Shown here one piece after another: positions 41,401 through 49,546 of a DNA stretch of 64,000 bases. Under the pieces are notes generated by a model. The model did no database searches. It had not been told where the DNA came from and worked only from the letters and a program-made list of their open reading frames with translations. The stretch lies in NCBI GenBank assembly GCA_001766655.1, contig MJCC01000010.1, forward strand, positions 358,291 to 422,290. The letters are read 5' to 3'. Origin of the DNA: Phytomonas francai (Eukaryota > Euglenozoa > Kinetoplastea > Trypanosomatida > Trypanosomatidae). Each line of letters opens with the position of its first letter. Position 1 is the stretch's first letter. Both the position numbers and the translations under genes were made by a program.

Positions 41401-42101
41401 ACCTCACCCTTCCAAGGCAGTAATCTGCGCACGGCCTGAGGAAATACGTTGGTTTTCTCAATAAGATACGATGATAGCCATTCAAAATTGCTATTCCACT
41501 CCTCACGAGATGCAGGATCCTTCATACAACAACACTTTCGCAGGAGGTACAGTGCTAATAAGCTAAGACGGAGCGCATCCTTGGCTTTCAGGGGCACGGG
41601 AGTTAGAGCTGGCGACTTGGGGACAGTTAACGGCATATTAACATCGTGGTTCTTAACCTCGACATCTACCAACTTGGACTTCTCGGTGTTCACGAAATTT
41701 AACACAATCGATACAATTTGCATCATGCAGGGCATCCCTACTGACAAGCATGGTTGTATGCCGCTGTTGATCTCCTCCTTCAACTGGGCTGCTTCCTCCT
41801 CGGTGAAGCCGCCAACATCCCCGATATTGGTTCCGGAAGGAAAGATCAGTTCAACCCTCGGTGGGACATACGGATAACCTTCAACTACTGTTATATCTAA
41901 CGTAGGGTGAAACTTGGGGCGCGTCTCAGAGCTGATTGGTATTTTCAGCTTCTTATGAACCTTACTTTTGCCAACAACTCTTGTATTTTCAAACGTGTTG
42001 AGGATGATCTCGATCTCTTGGTTTACCTCCTCATTAGTAGCAGTGTTGTACTTTGAAATTAGCTCGAAAACTTTAAGGTTCTTGTTTGTTGTATTTACCA
42101 T
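38412..42101 (-). CDS. GCN2: GCN2-like eIF2alpha kinase (RWD + kinase + HisRS-like)
   Basis: A 1229-residue protein with the GCN2 layout. Residues 3-138 are an RWD domain (GYPYVPPRVELIFP) of the type that binds GCN1. Residues about 285-690 are an eIF2alpha-type kinase: glycine loop LLGSGGFAPVY, ATP Lys at 311, a long acidic and Ser-rich insert at 350-445, HRDLKPEN at 505-512, DFG at 533-535 and GSVLYCAPEQ. The kinase insert and activation segment are typical of eIF2alpha kinases. Residues about 700-1130 resemble a degenerate histidyl-tRNA synthetase, the uncharged-tRNA sensor. Role: phosphorylates eIF2alpha and lowers translation on amino-acid starvation; trypanosomatids have a GCN2-like K1 kinase. 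The second, pseudokinase-like domain of yeast GCN2 is not evident between 140 and 280. The frame opens at a GTG nine codons earlier; ATG at 42101. Confidence 0.92.
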   Translation of the reverse strand: MVNTTNKNLKVFELISKYNTATNEEVNQEIEIILNTFENTRVVGKSKVHKKLKIPISSETRPKFHPTLDITVVEGYPYVPPRVELIFPSGTNIGDVGGFTEEEAAQLKEEINSGIQPCLSVGMPCMMQIVSIVLNFVNTEKSKLVDVEVKNHDVNMPLTVPKSPALTPVPLKAKDALRLSLLALYLLRKCCCMKDPASREEWNSNFEWLSSYLIEKTNVFPQAVRRLLPWKGEVFLKAFAKEIQTDEYAVSQWSELEKWFWKSEELPVRLQQGSEGRYQNEFIQQKLLGSGGFAPVYMCRKKIDGRSYAVKKIVMKDDQSEKIIREVQTLSALNHKNIVRYYDAWVEDGCDEELKRFIEDDDNHSEEELMNKTAAPCCAARLIDSFSSSDPSNGSFTGTSSSGGSESSDIEDEESEDSSCEIGFQESCNGENALSPARSNPSGNRLQTLYIQMELCSATSLRHLIDESDKGCGIFASERGEKAAASILRQLLVVIAHTHHENIVHRDLKPENVLFEMENSQVEGEIGTIRVADFGLARVMDGLKQTASTYKLDDISELMEPMTDQKANFPTGNCGSVLYCAPEQEKGIDYGFKVDEFSIGMIALEMWLSILGKGFRDRFNIMEQAWLKGTLPDWFIKCKPLIAEVIASLLEHDQQKRCTCEEVLSTAELPGDPVDITEALETIDRYGERFAGRIVQKIQKLGIQYRKPPPQLRATAQFLGSVACAQAAQAVNMVGMLHGSMHVGFVDPLVLINPDLNELGVEVVTDSAGRSYSFTALPQLPVASFLGMQESVGIGSFHCFYHKVRSYAIFTTPMQNSDVFSEALLDPFLSLVHLISFMELTEPISIIVSHADWLNAVYPRLGLHQNQNDFSGLRTSLDSTEKFGPSISLISETLIKVGLVPSFKRDELLRKFSHTMINVIHLFGKHLSSHISIILDPTLAPTETLNHHYSINHGIILECRTASGIPFAFGCSMDNYISKCTVTNPDMNGYSIILDIYEMANNWKHFYIPIMEGVLDGVAIRRQDLYSQSHLDSVVEAAVRLWKNNTPAYLSIDSNLHALMKKMKAKKLRWVLFDGKRLVPVSSIQQNKAPKYSDISIDKLCDTVRSLSMKDKQSSLKVNTDVTFISMREDPHIAEEAKEILNSMMANKCSPIVIMNIKLTDIEACFDDKKRPSEFSPPQQALFQWIGANNGVLGVTPIYSSEDGTFTFFVNHKKFKLVQKKEKVKRKKK

Positions 42102-42357
42102 CGTAAATGTTGTATGGGGAATGTTCACTCTCCTTTTAAAGAGTATACCGATTGGTTAATGTGAGGTAAAATGAAGTAAATTATTGACATAAGGCGAAAA
42201 TCAAGATACCGGATAAAAAAGAAGTATATATCTAAAAGGAAAAGATGTAAAAGGGACGAAAAAGCATCCAATGGGATTCCCTCCCCCTTGTCAAGCATCC
42301 ATCGTATTAGAATATTTCACTCGAATTTATTCGGCTAAATGTAGCATCGTCCGGAGG

Positions 42358-45210
42358 TTAAGGGTAGCGCCTATTTGATACCCTTCCATTCCTAACACCG
42401 TGTAGATGTTCTATAGCAATGGTTACCGTTGTACCAACAGCCGTGGGTTTAGACCGCGGGATTTTGGAGGGACGAGCCCTCATATCCTCTTTCGTTTTTA
42501 GCGCATGACAAACCACACATAATGTCTGGATGTTATTCAACGTTGATTGGCCACCCCCGTGAGCAACTGGAATAATGTGGTCCGCATGCCAACAATTACC
42601 TGAGGTGGGATTATTCACAAAGTTACGATACAAGCGCGGAAAGAGAGCAAATTGGGGGTGATACCTCCGCAGAATCTCCTCTCGCTCATCGAGGTGTTGC
42701 GTGTTGGCCATCAAAGTACAGAGCAATTCGCAGTTCACATGACAATTTGTGCAAATACCACGATCCACCGTGGATACACTGCGTCGAATCGACCCGCTGG
42801 ACCGTTTCATGAAAAACGACTCCCTGCATTTTCCGTTGCAAAACATCCCCACGTCTGTTTCCAACTCGATCACCAAGCCCGGAATGAAATTACCCGAAAT
42901 ATTCAAGGTATTAAAGCAATCTAGACACATTGGCGTGTACAACGAGCCCAGAAATTTCAAACTTGCAAAGTAGTAAAGTCGCTTGGGAGAGCCTTGCCGT
43001 TTTACCTGCCACCAAAAACCCCATCCAACCTTCAGTGAAGATAGATAACGAATTGATGTTGTCATTGGAGGTACCGAACTTCTAAACCTAAAGTCCCTAG
43101 AACACCACACGGCATTATTCATCATCTGTCGTTTATAAAACAGGGAATGCGTTTCTAATGACAAGAGGAAGCGATCCAATTCGTACCAAATTGGATGATT
43201 TCTATTTCGAACGCATGCAATTGCTTCTTCCATTGAGAGCGTCATATAAAAAGAATCACTAACAGAGTTTTTGACGTGGATGCGTCCAGTGCTTTTGCTG
43301 ATTAGAAAAAGCAGTTGTTGATTTGTTGGTACCGATGGTGTTGGAGCATCTCCTGCGTTTGCGCAATTAGAATTTACACATCCGAAGTGCGGCAGAGACG
43401 AATCCATTCGTGATGTGTGATATATGGAAAGTGGCTCACCTTCATTATCTACCAATTTGCGTACTCGTTGGTAGCTTTCAAGAATGCGAGAAAAATGAAC
43501 CATATCAAATTCAGAATGAACACCCAAAATGTAATAAATGCTCACCTCTTGTTCCTGGCCGTGGCGATGGAGGCGATCCTCTGCTTGAATCATCCACGAC
43601 GAATCCGGTGGGAGTTCACAAAAAACGGCGCATTGGGCTGAAGTCAGTGATATACCAGTAGCGCATGCCGTAATCCCAATTACGGCAACCTTCACCTTTC
43701 CCTGTTCAAATTGTGCGAGTAAATCGCCCCTTTGCTCTGGTCCTACGCGACCATCGATTTTAATGAAAGTAATACGCTTGTCATCAAGAAAAGATCCCAA
43801 GGTGTCGATGAGCGCCAAATGATGTGCAAATAGGACCAGTGTTTCATATTTTTGACAACAATACTCAATAGTGTCAAAAATCCCTTTCCGTTTTCTTCTC
43901 CAACACAAAGAGTACTCTTCCTGAAAAATACTTTTCCTGTTTGGTATAGGAGCACACGTTACGCGAAGAATAATACGCTTCTTCGGAGGCAGTTCGAGTA
44001 CATCACGCTTAAGTCGGCGTACCATACATTTTGCCCGAAGAAAGCTAGTGAACTCTGTTGGACGCACACACTCCAATACTTTCACGTAAGGATCAAAACG
44101 CATATGACAGAATTGTAATGCAAAATGCCATCTTGTTTTTCCGAAGGCACCTGGTAGCAACATGTCAAGTTGATTAAACATCGTAAAAGGGGTTCTCAGG
44201 GCAGGAGTTCCACTTAGAAGAATGCAATACTGAACCCTCTTCCCAAGCTCCACCAAGTGTTGAGTATAATGCGAGTCCGAATTGTTTGTATTTGTCAGAA
44301 GAAAGTGACTTTCGTCGCAGACGAGACCCTTCCAGTTTCGCTGCACCAGCTGCCCCCCTAAAACTGCAACCATGTGATAACTAACAATCACCACCTTTGG
44401 GATTTCGCCACTGCCTAACGCATCATTGGATCCTTTGATGAGATGGATATCATTAACCTGAACCTGGGAATGTAAGTATTTTTCGATTTCCTCGGCCCAC
44501 ATAACCTTTAGCACGGATGGGGTCACAACCAGCAAGGGGAACGCATTTAACGCAGAAACGGCCGCAAGCGCCTCCAGGGTCTTACCTACACCCATTTCAT
44601 CTGCCAACAATACGCGTCCTCCGAAACGAAGGGTCTGTTCAAGGCCCTCAATTTGATGCTTGTGCAGCACTCTGCACAAGTCTCCCGGAAGAAAATAGGC
44701 AGGTAGTTTGCGTGCAGGACTGCGCACAATGGTAAGAAGCTCATGGGAAGGCTGGCTAATTAGATAATTTCCGAACGGGTAACAGGAAATTCCTTGAAGT
44801 TCATCGACCAGAAGATCAAGGAGTTCGAATGGAACTGTGAAACAATTATTAGCATTTTTGGACGTCTGCGTCCTCAGTGAGAAAGAAAATGATGCGAGAA
44901 TATTTTCTATGTCACTATTGGCGAATTTATCAAAAGTCAACGAAATCAACCTTTGCAGGCATTCCAACTCAATCACAACAATTTTCGTGTCAAGAGTCCC
45001 TTTAGTAGAGATACCTTCAATTATTGGAACAAAGGAAAGACCCTGAACACCCATTTGCAGCTGACTAATAAATTGCTTCAAGACCTTTTGAAAGTCTAAT
45101 TGTATTTCGCATTTACACACAAATATACCGCCATACTTTGACAACCTGAACATACGTTCAAATTTGCAAAAAGGGCAAATACGCTCATAAGGCTCAAGGA
45201 GCTGCTCCAT
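42358..45210 (-). CDS. ZRANB3-like SNF2 helicase with C-terminal HNH nuclease
   Basis: A 950-residue protein. Residues 12-34 hold a CX2CX16CXC possible zinc site. The SNF2 ATPase follows: LLADEMGVGKT with motif I at 204-211, DESH at 299-302, LLSGTPALR, then the second lobe with VLFAHHLALIDTL, KIDGRV and the arginine-finger motif AEDRLHRHGQ. Near residue 873 is an HNH module, WHADHIIPVAHGGG with TLNNIQTLCVVCHALKT, very like that of animal ZRANB3. ZRANB3 and SMARCAL1 remodel stalled replication forks by annealing strands; ZRANB3 also cuts with its HNH domain. The PIP box and NZF finger of animal ZRANB3 are not evident; the N-terminal cysteines may be a different finger. Start ATG at 45210. Confidence 0.9.
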   Translation of the reverse strand: MEQLLEPYERICPFCKFERMFRLSKYGGIFVCKCEIQLDFQKVLKQFISQLQMGVQGLSFVPIIEGISTKGTLDTKIVVIELECLQRLISLTFDKFANSDIENILASFSFSLRTQTSKNANNCFTVPFELLDLLVDELQGISCYPFGNYLISQPSHELLTIVRSPARKLPAYFLPGDLCRVLHKHQIEGLEQTLRFGGRVLLADEMGVGKTLEALAAVSALNAFPLLVVTPSVLKVMWAEEIEKYLHSQVQVNDIHLIKGSNDALGSGEIPKVVIVSYHMVAVLGGQLVQRNWKGLVCDESHFLLTNTNNSDSHYTQHLVELGKRVQYCILLSGTPALRTPFTMFNQLDMLLPGAFGKTRWHFALQFCHMRFDPYVKVLECVRPTEFTSFLRAKCMVRRLKRDVLELPPKKRIILRVTCAPIPNRKSIFQEEYSLCWRRKRKGIFDTIEYCCQKYETLVLFAHHLALIDTLGSFLDDKRITFIKIDGRVGPEQRGDLLAQFEQGKVKVAVIGITACATGISLTSAQCAVFCELPPDSSWMIQAEDRLHRHGQEQEVSIYYILGVHSEFDMVHFSRILESYQRVRKLVDNEGEPLSIYHTSRMDSSLPHFGCVNSNCANAGDAPTPSVPTNQQLLFLISKSTGRIHVKNSVSDSFYMTLSMEEAIACVRNRNHPIWYELDRFLLSLETHSLFYKRQMMNNAVWCSRDFRFRSSVPPMTTSIRYLSSLKVGWGFWWQVKRQGSPKRLYYFASLKFLGSLYTPMCLDCFNTLNISGNFIPGLVIELETDVGMFCNGKCRESFFMKRSSGSIRRSVSTVDRGICTNCHVNCELLCTLMANTQHLDEREEILRRYHPQFALFPRLYRNFVNNPTSGNCWHADHIIPVAHGGGQSTLNNIQTLCVVCHALKTKEDMRARPSKIPRSKPTAVGTTVTIAIEHLHGVRNGRVSNRRYP

Positions 45211-45466
45211 ATGAACTTCTCAGAGGGTCATATTCTCAGCCTTGCCAATAGAACGTTTGTATTGCTCATATTCATATACAGGAGTAAGATATTTAGAAAA
45301 AAAAATGGAAAAGAAGGAAAACATTATTAAGACCGACAAAGCATTGCTATGAAGTCGCACAAATGGTTCACAGTAGGTATTTATTAAAAGAATAAGCCTC
45401 TACAATAATACTAAGACATGCTTCTTTCTAAAACAAGTTTTTCCTGAAATTTCTTCATGTGACTGC

Positions 45467-45490
45467 TATATATATATATATATATATATA
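45467..45490. repeat. (TA)12 microsatellite
   Basis: A pure TA run of 24 bp lies 14 bp beyond the stop of the gamma-carbonic-anhydrase-like gene, so at the start of its 3' UTR. It mirrors the (AT)15 run next to the kinase stop at 2216. Confidence 0.95.
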
Positions 45491-45504
45491 GGATTCTACA
45501 ACAA

Positions 45505-46422
45505 CTAGTATCCTTGAATAATGCTTTCCGAAATTGCAGGCGCATTTCGTGATTTAGATGAAACTTCATGTGGTGTGTCCTTCTGTTTGCGATTCGGACG
45601 TGGAGGCTCCTTGATATACATGGCCTTAGCACGAAGTTCTCGATTGCGTTCTGTGGCGCGGGCCCAGGCCTCACGACCCTCCCTTTGGCTCTCCACTTCC
45701 TCCCAGGTCAGCTCCAGGGAGTCATGATGCTCGATGGCCAAAAGGACCATATGTTTCGCTGCCTTGATAATTTGCTCCTGCTCCTCTTCTGCTAAATCAG
45801 CAACTTTTTCCGCAGGGTTCCCAGCCCACATCTCACCGGAAGGAATAATAGCTCCAGCCTGCAGTACACTGGCCGCACAAAGCATGGAGCCTGATTCAAT
45901 TTGGCTGCCTTTCATGACAATAGCACTAGCCCCTACGAAGGAGCAGGACGCAATATCAGCAGACTCGATAATGGCCATTGGTTCGATCGTCACCCATTTC
46001 CCCAATGTAGTATTCCCTGTGACCACTGCTTTTTCCTGAATATTGCAACTTTCGCCTAGGGAAATGGTTTCATCTTTTTCAGCGCGAATTATAGCATTGT
46101 ACCCAATATAGTTTTTCCGCCCCACTCGCACATCACCAGAGATAAAAGCACTTGGTGCAATAAAGCAATTATCCATTACTGAAGGTCTCTTGTCATTCAC
46201 TTTCAGTAGGCGTGGAATACGGTAAAGGCTTTCTTTTGGCTGTATACTCATAAAATGGTCACTAAATTTTATCACCTGTGTAGCCAAAAGCTGCAACTGA
46301 CCTGATGCCCAAAAAATAGTCTTCGTAAGCCATGTCTTCTTTTTAATAGCCCATTCTGGAAGTTCAGATGAAGTTACAGAAGTCTGAATTGTAACTTGAC
46401 GGACAACACGTGAACGGAACAT
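45505..46422 (-). CDS. Gamma-carbonic-anhydrase-like left-handed beta-helix protein, mitochondrial
   Basis: A 305-residue protein. The N terminus (MFRSRVVRQVTIQTS) looks like a mitochondrial presequence. Residues about 78-215 are a hexapeptide left-handed beta-helix of the gamma-CA type, from FIAPSAFISGDVRVG through NIQEKAVVTG to GEMWAGNPAEKV. In active gamma-CAs, His residues in the turn after NIQD and in the IGH segment bind zinc; here those places read VVTG and VTIEPMA, so the ligands appear lost. Such CA-like subunits belong to mitochondrial complex I in plants and several protists, including Euglenozoa. A charged helical tail of about 90 residues follows. The frame runs further 5' to a GTG, but that part is hydrophobic low-complexity and includes the sense-strand (TAG)n run. 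AG at 46470-46471 after T8 is the likely acceptor. Confidence 0.87.
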   Translation of the reverse strand: MFRSRVVRQVTIQTSVTSSELPEWAIKKKTWLTKTIFWASGQLQLLATQVIKFSDHFMSIQPKESLYRIPRLLKVNDKRPSVMDNCFIAPSAFISGDVRVGRKNYIGYNAIIRAEKDETISLGESCNIQEKAVVTGNTTLGKWVTIEPMAIIESADIASCSFVGASAIVMKGSQIESGSMLCAASVLQAGAIIPSGEMWAGNPAEKVADLAEEEQEQIIKAAKHMVLLAIEHHDSLELTWEEVESQREGREAWARATERNRELRAKAMYIKEPPRPNRKQKDTPHEVSSKSRNAPAISESIIQGY

Positions 46423-46738
46423 GACACTTTTACAGAAAAGCAGAACTACTACTACTACTACTATTACTACTGAAAAAAAATAGTGAAGATACGTTAACTG
46501 AGGAAAAAAAGTTCTTTTGAATTCTACAATTACCCATAGAGGCAAGCAAAAAAAAAAATGCAAATGAAAAAATAAAGAGCGAGTACCAATTCCATAAATA
46601 CGCACAAATTTCAGATAATATTCAAAGATATGTTAAATATAAATAAGTATAAACATTAAAAGCCCTCCATTAAACAACTTGTTTCTGATATCACTATTTC
46701 CATACACATTTGAAAAATGTTTAAGAATTCTTGAAAAA

Positions 46739-47941
46739 TTATCGCGCAAAAAAATCATTTACATTGTCAATAATACTCAAAACTACAAATACACCTCCAA
46801 CTATGCTGCAAAGCTTTACCATAAATTGTAGAAAGGGGGGACGTAAAAAATAGTTGTTAATCTGAAATGGTGATATATCAAATGTAAAGAAAACTGAGGG
46901 TATGGCATTAGAGCCGATTCTAAAATGCCTATCACTCCTTTGTGCACTATATTCATAACTTCTTTGATTACTATCCAGTCCTTCTTTTGTATTATAGGTC
47001 GTCGAGACAACTTTAATAAAGTACCTAACTTCAGAGAGACTCGGAGTATTGTAAGATTTCCCGTTCAATGGAAATGAAACCCCAGTTCGAGAAAACCGTT
47101 GAACTCTTTTATTACCTATAGAAAATTTTTTGATAATATGAGTGGTGTTAAAAGATAAAACGTTATTATAATTAAATCTATGATAAGTGTGTCTCGGGAG
47201 GAAAACAAGATTTCCTGGGATTTTTTTCATATTTATGGTTCCAATAACATTGCAGCCAGGCTCATTCGTGGATAATTTAGAAATGCATTGCGGGATTACT
47301 CGGATGGATGGAACATCAAGTCCTGCATCTTTATACGCTTTTTGAACTGCTTCACATGTTTTGCAACACGCATTAGAATTGAGTTTACCATCTTTTTTAG
47401 CCATATTCTCAACTGTAGAGTGATCTGCGGGTAGAAAACATGGTGGACAATAGTCAGACAACTCTGAATCATTTGCATGATCATCATTCGAATCATCCTT
47501 TTCACTAGTAAACGGTAACTCACCTCTATACGCCAGCATCCCGTTAGACGTAAGAGGTATTTTATGTAGATTTTTCTCGATATTATAGTGTATTGCTCCA
47601 GATGAATCAAGTGTATCGACACTGATATGATGACACTGCAGAGATGGAAACAAAATGTCAATATGGACGTCCATGGAACGATTTCCATTGTCATCGAGCG
47701 TTAATGTTGACAAATATGCATCTCTACCGGTAATATAAGAAAAGGTTTCCCATAAAACAAGGTACATAATCACAGTAAATGTAAAAGCACTAATACATCC
47801 TCCAACATAAGTCTGAGACCGTTTGAAATCCTCCTTAGGTTTTGGAAACAAGTCAGCCTTCGCTATGCGATTCAGAAATGGTTCATTCACCGGCTTACTT
47901 TCATTAATCAAAGTAGGATTTCGTTTACGTAGGGTTTCCAT
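46739..47941 (-). CDS. ERV46: ERGIC3/Erv46-like COPII cargo receptor
   Basis: A 400-residue type II-like protein with two membrane spans, at about residues 45-68 (GGCISAFTFTVIMYLVLW) and 372-392 (LCSIVGGVFVVLSII), enclosing a large luminal domain. The N-terminal DLFPKPKEDF segment is the family signature, as is the luminal Cys cluster (CPPCF, then NACCKTCEAVQKAYKDAG and IPQC). Erv41/Erv46 cycle between ER and Golgi and retrieve escaped ER proteins. No second Erv41 gene is visible here. Codon use is markedly AT-rich compared with genes further left. This is the first convincing gene of the minus-strand cluster next to the strand switch. Confidence 0.93.
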   Translation of the reverse strand: METLRKRNPTLINESKPVNEPFLNRIAKADLFPKPKEDFKRSQTYVGGCISAFTFTVIMYLVLWETFSYITGRDAYLSTLTLDDNGNRSMDVHIDILFPSLQCHHISVDTLDSSGAIHYNIEKNLHKIPLTSNGMLAYRGELPFTSEKDDSNDDHANDSELSDYCPPCFLPADHSTVENMAKKDGKLNSNACCKTCEAVQKAYKDAGLDVPSIRVIPQCISKLSTNEPGCNVIGTINMKKIPGNLVFLPRHTYHRFNYNNVLSFNTTHIIKKFSIGNKRVQRFSRTGVSFPLNGKSYNTPSLSEVRYFIKVVSTTYNTKEGLDSNQRSYEYSAQRSDRHFRIGSNAIPSVFFTFDISPFQINNYFLRPPFLQFMVKLCSIVGGVFVVLSIIDNVNDFFAR

Positions 47942-48547
47942 TATAAATGAAAATAGCTTTCAGTATAAATAAATATTAACTACGATAAAAAAGACGGTTA
48001 TCTTCATTTTAGAAGAAAAGAAATAAAAATTCGATGCTAAAGAAAATGAGCTCATAGGTATACAGAACTTCCGCTTCAGCTTTTTATTTTTAGGAATATT
48101 TATTTTCTGCAGAAAGATACAAGAATAGTACCACAATATAGTAATTTGCTTAGCAGCATATTCTAAGGATTAATACGTTTTTACCAAATCACCCCTTTTT
48201 TTCAAGGCACTTCTTGAATTGATCCTCATACTACCAGATATTTTCCTTTATGATTAGATTGCCTAAGGATTTATCATGTCGGAGACATAAAATACTGAGT
48301 AAATCCTTGATGTATTACTTTGTTTAGATTCTCACTTTCCATCAAATGGATTAATTAGGCTTTTAGAGGTGAAAACTGCGCAATTCTATTACCATTGCAA
48401 GAGTCAATTTCTTACACATATGCTCCCATTATTATTCTGTATTGCATTAAAAGTTTAACAAAGATGAAGTGGTTGCTTTTTATTATTATTTAAATTTGAA
48501 ATTATCTGCTTGATGGTAGGCTAGGTAAATCCAAGTGTTGCTTAACT

Positions 48548-48573
<26 letters not shown>
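48548..48573. repeat. (TA)13 microsatellite
   Basis: A pure TA run of 26 bp in the strand-switch region. Confidence 0.95.
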
Positions 48574-48578
<5 letters not shown>

Positions 48579-48675
48579 ATCATCCACTTTATCTTTACAC
48601 AGGTATGATTGCTTGAGATGCACAAGCAATTCTATCCGTTCATGCCTTTAAACCTGAAAGGGCGATATTAAGATT

Positions 48676-48942
48676 TCAGACCGCTCTCTTGTGAGTAAAG
48701 CGAGGTCCCTTTCGATCTTTATTTTTGAAATAGTGAACAACTTGCTCCACAGAACCAAAAATCCGAACCTGGTTTGGACACGCCTTCTGGAAGAAATTTT
48801 GAGATATTCTTGAGACAACCCCTTGACTTCCGCATATGGTTAGAATTAAACTTATCGGATCAATATGTTCAGATTTGTAAAGTCGGGAACTCGCCACATG
48901 GCACGCCCCTGCGCATCCCGTACCATCTTTCTTTAAACTTTA
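48676..48942 (-). pseudogene. Possible gene remnant in the strand-switch region
   Basis: The minus strand is open from just inside a TAA at 48940-48942 down to a stop at 48676, about 88 codons, with no ATG. The translation is not low-complexity and has a plausible alternation of strands and helices (DPISLILTICGSQG, then NQVRIFGSVEQVVHYF). It ends in a basic tail. It could be a decayed gene, a fragment, or chance. I recognise no family. Confidence 0.2.
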
Positions 48943-49028
48943 AACTTAAAGCAAACAATAATATGAAAATAGGCCCCCGTGGGCGAAAGAGAACATCTCA
49001 CTGGCGAGGGAGCATCCCAGTAAAGCCT

Positions 49029-49042
49029 CCCCCCCCCCCCCC
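49029..49042 (-). promoter_or_regulatory. G14 tract on the minus strand (leftward sense)
   Basis: Fourteen C on the plus strand, hence a G run on the sense strand for the leftward cluster. It pairs with the rightward G tract at 49,243-49,259. Confidence 0.5.
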
Positions 49043-49242
49043 TTCTGATCGCAAGATGCCCCAAACCATAAATAACACAAGGAATCCATGAATTTTATCC
49101 CGTCTCCTGGGCCGCCCCGAAGTACATTTGAATCTCAATTCTGAGCGGATGGGGGGCAGAGGCCGTGGCCCACACCCACCGCGAATTTATTCAATTTTGT
49201 ATAAAACAACGAGAGCCGGGAAGACGCATATTAGATATTTAA

Positions 49243-49259
49243 GGGGGGGGGAGGGGGGG
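49243..49259 (+). promoter_or_regulatory. G9-A-G7 tract on the plus strand (rightward sense)
   Basis: A G-rich run on the sense strand of the rightward cluster, about 300 bp before the first plus-strand ATG. Confidence 0.5.
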
Positions 49260-49546
49260 CAAAAGAATATTAGAATATTAGGAGAGTTTCTTTTTTTTTT
49301 TGCGGCCTAAGAGGGGCGTTTCTAAAGATAATCGGGAATTTTAACTTATTTGGGCCACATTGTTTTGTTCAGTTGTTGAGTATTTTAGTTAAAGTGATTT
49401 TTTTTTCTCGTTTTGCCTTCATTTATTGAAGGGTAAAAGGGGAAAATTGTTCTATTTTTCCCCCTCACCTTATTATTTCTTTTTATACTTATTATAGCTT
49501 TTTTTTTTTGCTTAGACAACGCTTTCGATCAGAACTTGGATTTCCC

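Larger units (their letters stand above)
47942..49546. promoter_or_regulatory. Divergent strand-switch region, probable bidirectional transcription start
   Basis: This 1.6-kb region lies between the last minus-strand gene and the first plus-strand gene. In kinetoplastids, divergent strand-switch regions are sites where RNA polymerase II starts in both directions, often at G-rich tracts. Here a C14 run (49,029-49,042; G14 on the minus strand) and a G9-A-G7 run (49,243-49,259) are about 200 bp apart, each on the sense strand of its own direction. Also present: a (TA)13 run and a protein-like minus-strand frame without ATG (48,676-48,942). I found no tRNA or other RNA gene here by eye. Confidence 0.75.

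Noticed and set aside
46423..46605. Hydrophobic N-terminal extension of the gamma-CA-like protein
   Set aside because: It starts at a GTG and the Val-run is encoded by the trinucleotide repeat. The likely splice acceptor is inside it.
47942..49546. tRNA genes in the strand-switch region
   Set aside because: tRNAs are common at strand switches in kinetoplastids, so I looked for T-arm-like GTTCGA with acceptor pairing, but found nothing convincing by eye. A tRNA covariance-model search would settle it.
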